Positions 58,319 through 64,000 of a stretch of DNA of 64,000 bases are shown in pieces. The stretch covers positions 16,865,907 to 16,929,906 of the forward strand of contig CM077826.1 of assembly GCA_039720395.1 (NCBI GenBank), written 5' to 3'. Below the pieces are notes generated by a model. The model was not told the DNA's origin and did no database searches. It saw only the letters and a list, made by a program, of their open reading frames with translations. A program made the translations under genes and the position numbers. How positions within the stretch are numbered: the stretch's first letter is position 1; the number at the start of each line of letters is the position of its first letter. The stretch is from Liquidambar formosana. Lineage: Eukaryota > Streptophyta > Magnoliopsida > Saxifragales > Altingiaceae.

Positions 58319-61300
58319 TGTGAACCACAGGTTTCGATCCTGGGGGAAGGAGAACCCTTCTTTTAAAAAAACTTGTAGAGATTTAAATTAATAAAAATCT
58401 GGTTTTTAAAAGGTTCACAAAAACAAAACAAATAAGGAATCGCCACCTCATTTTTAGGAAAAGAGGAAAACCATAAAAACAGTTTTTAAAGAAAACCTTT
58501 GAAAACAAACCTCATGACTTCGATCAAGGAAAAGCAGGTCCATCAAAACAAGAGAGGATTCGGAGACTAAGTTACGATGTGGGAAGGTTCTAGGAAACAT
58601 CCTATAGGCACCCACATCGCCCCAAAATGGGTCTCTGAATTTATATGGGCTATTTCAATCACTTCCTAATTAGTCACCATGCATATGCAAAGAATCATCC
58701 ATAAATAATCCACATCCATCCATGAACATCCATAAAGCAAGTAAACATCCATAAAGCATGTAAACATCCATGAACAAGTATGAGAGATATGGAAAGCAAG
58801 TAAGAGATAGAGAGAATGAGCAAACAAGTCCATCCTATCCACTAGCAAATATGTGATGGATAAATGAGCAAGCAAACAAATCCATCTTATCCACTAACAA
58901 ATATGTGATGGATAAATGTATAAGCATGGGTCCATCCTACTCCACTAGCATATATGTGATGGACAAATGGGTAGAAAGAAAGAAGAAGAAAGAAAAGAAA
59001 ATCTAGGATACTTAGTATCCTAGGGCGGACTTGAACATCAAATGAGCGCCTACGTACCCTACATACAAAGATGTAAGGATCAAAGTCCACGTAATTCGAT
59101 TGAGAAGGGGTTACTCCCTTTACAATGAACTATAAATCCTAAGTTTCCAACTTAAGAAAGGTTTTAAAACTTAGGAGTTTCCAAAAATAGTTTGAGAAAA
59201 AGTAGGTATTTGAGAAAGAACAGAATTCTAACTCAAATAGACTTCTAAAGTGATTTGAATTCAAAAGAGAGTAGAACTCCAAGTAAAACAGAATTTTAAG
59301 AGAGTTGGAAACTTAAGACTTCTAATTCAAAGTAAAGATAATAACTCTAGGAGGGAAAAGAGAACAAATCATACACAACTTACCATGAACCACTTACCAT
59401 ATGCAAATTATCCCGAAACATCGAGAAAACACCAATTAATCACCCCATGTATTCTATAGGGCAATTATTAAGCTCAAACCATTCATATTCATGCTCAAAT
59501 CATCATTAGAAGACCTAATTCAAATCTGGACAGAATACTAAACATGCATATAATGACCTAATACTCATAAAAAGAACAAAAATAAAAAGAAAGACACAAT
59601 CCTATATGCTCATATATGCTCCTACATGCTCTAAACACTCTAACATGCACAAAACTATCAAAAATATGTTAAATAGGCATTACCATGATGAAAATATCAT
59701 ATGAAAATCCTAAACATGACAAGAAAATCTATCATGATGCCTTAGGTAAGTATTTTATGTAAAAATGTGAAATAATCATCCTTACGGCGAGCTTTCTTAA
59801 GTGAAACTATCCGAAGATAATTTTACGTAGAAATCACTCTGTATGAAGTGTTTCTTCACATATCCTACGTAAAATATATACCTAAGAATGCAAAGAAACT
59901 CACAGCGCACTTAAACACACTTCAGAAAGCACCCATGCACAACCTCACCCTCTAAGGACGATAATTATCCTCGAAAAGGATAATCATCCATACACCTATG
60001 AAGACGAGACTTACACAGCAAGTGTCCTATACAAAAGATACTTAAAATCATGCATATAATTGAACCATGAAGAGAAAATGGCCTAAACACATCAATTGAT
60101 TTTTCATGCAAAACATACCTCTATCCTTAAGAGAGAAACTATCCTAACAGCAAGCAATTCGCAATCCTAATCCACTAACATGCATTCTCATCATCTTTGA
60201 ATCATATACTCTCTAAAATATAGAGTATATATGATTCCTAATTCAATTCTAAGCTATAGCTATGCAGAGAATGGAGTCGAAGAAGAAGGAATCATAAAAG
60301 GATGCAAGGGAGACTTACAACAAAGCAAGGGTCTTTGCTGCGTTCTTCCTTCTTTTTGGCTTGGTTCCCTTCTAGTTCTCCTTTGAAATTGTAGTAGAAA
60401 GCCTCCTCCAAGTAATATGGGTGTGTTCAAACTCGTGGTCCCTCTCTCTCTTATAAGTATGAAGTGTCAAAAGTCACCAAAAGTCCTTTATGCTGATGAA
60501 TGAGCCTTTATTTATAACCAACCAACCATATGAACCAATAGTTGAGATTAATTCACCATAAAAACAATCTAGGGCTGTAATTAAGTCCCATGAATGTTAA
60601 ATAACTCAAAACCACCTCTTAATAGGCTTAGAAGTCCTTTAGAAGGCAGAAAATCGGAGTAGTAGAGTCCCATTCCGTCAAAACTTCAAAAGGAGAAAAT
60701 TCAAGATGGGACTCTCGGGTGACCGATTGGGGTGAACCGGTCCAACCGGTTGGTGAACCAGTCCAACCGGTTGAGCCCAACCGGTCACCCGAGAAGAATC
60801 CAAAAATTTTGGAATTCTAGCTCGGTTTGGACTCCGAACTTCAAATTGACACAAATTCTTCATTTTAACTCCGATTTGAGTGATTCAAAAGTCAAAATTT
60901 CAAGGATTCAATGTAGAATAAGCCTAGAATATTCTTGAACCAAGAATCCATAACCACGGTCAGGTGGCTGGGTTTTCATGAGGCGATTACCCGAAAAAAG
61001 GTCAATTAAGCATAGAGTAATGTGGTGAACCAATCCCAAACCTATCAATAAATTAAATTGGTACTTCAATTAGACTCATTTCATCATTCTAAGGTCAATG
61101 GAACACTCCGGAACAAATTTGGAAGTCAATTGGAAAATATACGAAGTAAAAGACGAAATTGCCCTTCAAGTCGCAAAAGTTCTAATTAGCTATCCAAACC
61201 TATCTAGAATTGAACCAAATTTGACACACATATCTAAAATGATCTTAGAAACTAAATGCAAGTGATGGGACTCAAAAAAGAGATAAAAATATGCATGCGA

Positions 61301-61426
61301 TGATGACCTATTCTCCTAAGGCTTAAAAGGGCAAAATTATCCTTTAAGGCTTAGGGACTCCTACATGCTTCTAAACCTAACCAAATACCATCATGAACTC
61401 ATGGGGGTGAAAATGGGGTGTCTACA
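58319..61426 (-). mobile_element. Solo LTR C (3108 bp)
   Basis: On the minus strand it starts TGTAGACACCCCATTTTC and ends GGTTCACA. TSD CATAT is at 58314-58318 and 61427-61431. It splits the RT of element B just before YIDD. It has TATAAATA (minus, 60509-60516), the 80-bp module at 60714-60793 and a PBS-like GGTGGCGATTCC (58436-58447). Clear but distant relative of the A and D LTRs. No internal region. Confidence 0.92.
60714..60793. promoter_or_regulatory. 80-bp module, solo LTR C
   Basis: Ends CTCGGGTGACC and GGTCACCCGAG exactly as in A, and total length 80 bp. The interior is different: repeated CCAACCGGTT-type palindromes in place of GGCTAGCC. The TATA box lies 197 bp downstream on the minus strand. 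Confidence 0.85.
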
Positions 61427-62190
61427 CATATCATGAAAAATATAATTCATTTCCCTTTGGTAAATTACCCCAGCATTTTTTATACCGAATGGCATTACAA
61501 CCCATTCAAAGGTCCCAATGCTGCCTGGGCACCGAAAGGCTATTTTTGGTACATCGTCTTTAGCTATAAAAATTTGATTATAGCCCGAATGACTATCCAT
61601 GAAAGATAAGACTTTGAACCCAACTGCTGCATCGACCAACATGTCAACCACAGGCATTGGGTATTCATCTTTTGGGGTGGGTTTGTTTAAGTCTCTAAAA
61701 TCTATACATATTCTTAGTTTTCCATTCTTTTTCAAGACTGGAACAATGTTTGAAAGCCACTCCACATACTTGGCCGTTCTAATGAATCCAGCCTTTAACA
61801 ATATCTCTATTTCTTCTTTAACTTTGAGATGAATTTCTGGAGCCATCCTCCTAGAGGTTGCTTATATGGTTTGAACCGTTTTTTGATTGGTAATTTATGA
61901 TCAACAAATTTTTGGTCTAAACCTGGCAATTCATCATAATCCCAAGCAAAACAGTCTTTGAACTCTTTTAATAAGTCGATTAATTTTTCTTTCCAACTTT
62001 CTGGTAAGTTTTTGTTTATGAAAATCGGCTTAGAATCTTCTAATAGTTTTACTTCTTGTAGTGGGTCTATAACTTGAGCTTTCTCATCACTCAACTTCCT
62101 AGGCTCTGGTTGTAATTCTTCCAGAGTGATTTCATCTGCATCTTCTCTAACGCAATCGGCCAAGTTGGCCGATTCATTAATTTCAGCCAT
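61427..62190 (-). pseudogene. Reverse transcriptase N-terminal half of element B
   Basis: From 62190: LPESWKEKLIDLLKEFKDCF and AWDYDELPGLD, then RT motifs EWLSNIVPVLKKNGKLRIC, DFRDLNKPTPKDEYPMP, SGYNQI and MPFGIKNAGVIYQREM, up to NYIFHDM at 61427. A frameshift lies near 61845. The YIDD motif is on the far side of solo LTR C. Confidence 0.88.
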
Positions 62191-62233
62191 GTAAGATTCT
62201 ATTCTTTACATGGCTTCTTGATATGCTTGGATT

Positions 62234-62875
62234 TCAAGATTCATCAAAACTTGTGTTTTTATATGCGGTCTCTTGTGAGATCGAATTCACATAGCAACCT
62301 CCATCTAACATTGGTGAAGTGACCTTAAGGGGTCGGCCATGTTTATCACATCTTAAAATTTTCAAAGGCTTTACATTCTTATCATAAAGAATAGCCTCAG
62401 CAAAATTAGTTGTTAAGGCAAATGGGTGACTATCGGCCTGAATTACTTCAGCCTTGTCTCTATTCCAAATCATCAAGCATTGATAAAGTGAAGATGGTAT
62501 GCACAGATTTGCATGAATCCAATCTCGGCCTAACAAAGCATTATAGTTGGAGGCCGAATTCATGACAAAGAATGCTGTCATTTTAGTTTTGTTTCCTACA
62601 GTTACTTCTATAGGAATAACTCCTTCGGGTTTTACAACTCCACCCATGAAATTAACTATTGACACTTCTGCAGGTAATAAATCTTTTTCGGTTTTTCCTA
62701 ATTTCTTCATGACCGAAATTGGCATAATATTTACAGAGGCCCCATTATCGACCAATACCCTTGAAATTGGTTTCCCATTAAAATGAGCTTTAATGTATAA
62801 GGGTATCAAATGTTTAGTCATATTTTCACTTGGCTTGGTGAAAGTGATGTTTTCACTAGGTAATTCGGTCTGCAT
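62234..62875 (-). pseudogene. Protease (retropepsin) region of element B
   Basis: An open 213-codon stretch with the active site DNGASVNIMP in RVLVDNGASVNIMP and the family motif LLGRDWIH. It cuts the Gag-Pol precursor in the family. It is separated by stops from the RT region and from the upstream coiled-coil segment; whether an Ogre-type intron joins it to RT is not clear. Confidence 0.82.
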
Positions 62876-62890
62876 AGACCGATTAAGAGT

Positions 62891-63259
62891 TTATGAAATT
62901 TCATTAATTGAGAGCTTTCCTTTAAAGCCAACGTCAATATCATCAGAAGACAGAGTCTGGCCTTCCTTGGCTTTAAAATCGGCAAGTAAAATAAAAACCA
63001 TGTTTACCTGAATTCTAACAGGTGGAAGAGAACCGAATTGAAGAGTGTCATCGTCCTCAGCATCAAAATCATCGGCCTCCAAGATTTCATCCTCCTTGCA
63101 CTTCTCGATAGCTACTTGAAGAGATTTATTTTCCTCCTTGATTGCTTCTAAGCGCTTCCAAATATTAGCCCGAATCCGGTATCCCCTTGTCTTCTTGATC
63201 AGTTCTCTCTTTTCTTTAGCTTGCATTCTCTGAAGCCTCCTTTTCTGGGTTCTCATCAT
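62891..63259 (-). pseudogene. Linker region between gag and protease, element B
   Basis: Basic and coiled-coil-like segment (MRTQKRRLQRMQAKEKREL, then acidic EADDFDAEDDD). Such a segment precedes the protease in Tat-lineage elements. I cannot assign a function. Confidence 0.55.
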
Positions 63260-63289
63260 CTCAGGTTGACCGAACTTTGGGTGACAAGC

Positions 63290-63925
63290 TTAGGCCCATC
63301 TTTCTGGCTGAGTCGGCCTTGGCTTTACCATCCTAGGTTTTATCAGCTTTTGCAAATCGCCTTCACCTGTCCCAGAACTGGATGCTTGATTTCTGGTTGT
63401 TTTATCGGCCTGATAATTTGTGGCCTGATAATCATTTCTTACAGTAATTTTTAAACCTTGACCTTTTGAATGTTTTTCAGGTTGAATTCTCTTATTGCTA
63501 TCATCTGACCTTCGATAACCCTTCCTCAGACTTCTAGCATGCTCTTCATTTTCTTCTTTTATTATCTTTTCTTTTTCAACTTCGGCCTTGTACAGGCTAC
63601 TTGATCTGAATTTTTGTTCATACTTGTTCGGCCTCTTAGCCGCAGCATTTGCAATTTCGGCCTCATTAAGGCCTCTAACTTGTAGTTCACCTCTATAAAT
63701 AGAGACTTCAACATCTCCAATCACAGTTTTCTTCAAATTCCCAGGATTATATTGGGGCATTGCCAATTTACTGTGACATCCTCGACAATAGATTGGGTGA
63801 CCATAAATGTCATTGAGATGTTCTATTGCGACTTTCGTCCATCTCTTGACAGCACTGGAATCCAGCCTCCCAGAATAAGCATAAATCTCACCTTCAGCCT
63901 TAGGGATAAACGAGACCGACTTCAC
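63290..63925 (-). pseudogene. Gag-side polyprotein segment of element B
   Basis: An open 211-codon stretch with a CxxC/H-type pair in YCRGCHSKLAMPQYNPGN, then a basic, polar tail ending KPRPTQPERW. It lies upstream of the protease in the element's sense direction. I recognise the context (Tat gag-pro) but not a named domain. Confidence 0.5.
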
Positions 63926-64000
63926 AGCTTCTCTTCGTTGTTGCGGAGCCTATATAACAGCTTTTCCTTTATCCTCTGATTTCATTCCAACATTCTCGGT

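Overview
This is nuclear DNA of a flowering plant, and the whole window is a nest of LTR retrotransposons. I see no free-standing host gene, rRNA or tRNA. The plant assignment rests on Ty3/gypsy elements of the Tat/Ogre type: two RNase H domains in pol, a spliced intron between protease and RT, very long LTRs, and extra antisense genes carrying the plant mobile domain (PMD). The species cannot be told from the sequence.

Nesting was resolved from target-site duplications (TSDs). The outermost element is B (minus strand, degenerate, running off both sides). It is seen as 6320-7159, 8628-12509, 55932-58318 and 61427-64000. Into B went: a truncated LTR G (4739-6319) that was itself hit by element I (1-4738, minus, open gag); solo LTR F (7160-8627, TSD AGCGT); element A (12510-55931, minus, TSD CTCTC); and solo LTR C (58319-61426, TSD CATAT). 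Element A was hit in turn by a copia-like solo LTR (13028-14473, TSD AGTCC), solo LTR E (24061-25478, TSD CCCCT) and the complete 20.4-kb element D (29087-49504, plus, 3021-bp LTRs, TSD GGCTC). By hand the D LTRs differ at about 20 sites and the A LTRs at about 45-50, so D is younger than A, as the nesting requires.

A and D share one plan: LTR, primer site, gag-protease-G-patch, a 168/169-bp intron, pol (RT, decayed RNase H, second RNase H, integrase), then a cassette of two genes on the opposite strand, a hairpin-repeat array and the 3' LTR. The cassette is a seven-exon PMD gene with all introns in phase 0 (580 codons in A, 572 in D) followed by a DUF7745-like gene with a basic tail. B has a more distant, broken PMD gene in the same place.

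The most interesting structure is regulatory. Elements A and D each carry an 80-bp (once 81-bp) symmetric GC-rich module four times: in both LTRs, in front of the antisense PMD gene and in front of the antisense DUF7745 gene. Each module holds four short palindromic sites about 22 bp apart. The inner sites are element-specific but alike among the four copies of one element. Solo LTR C carries an 80-bp version. LTRs E, F, I and the unrelated copia-like LTR carry other palindromes at about 21-bp spacing. I propose, as inference, a retrotransposon-encoded regulatory circuit in which a cassette protein binds these arrays in its own promoters and in the LTRs.
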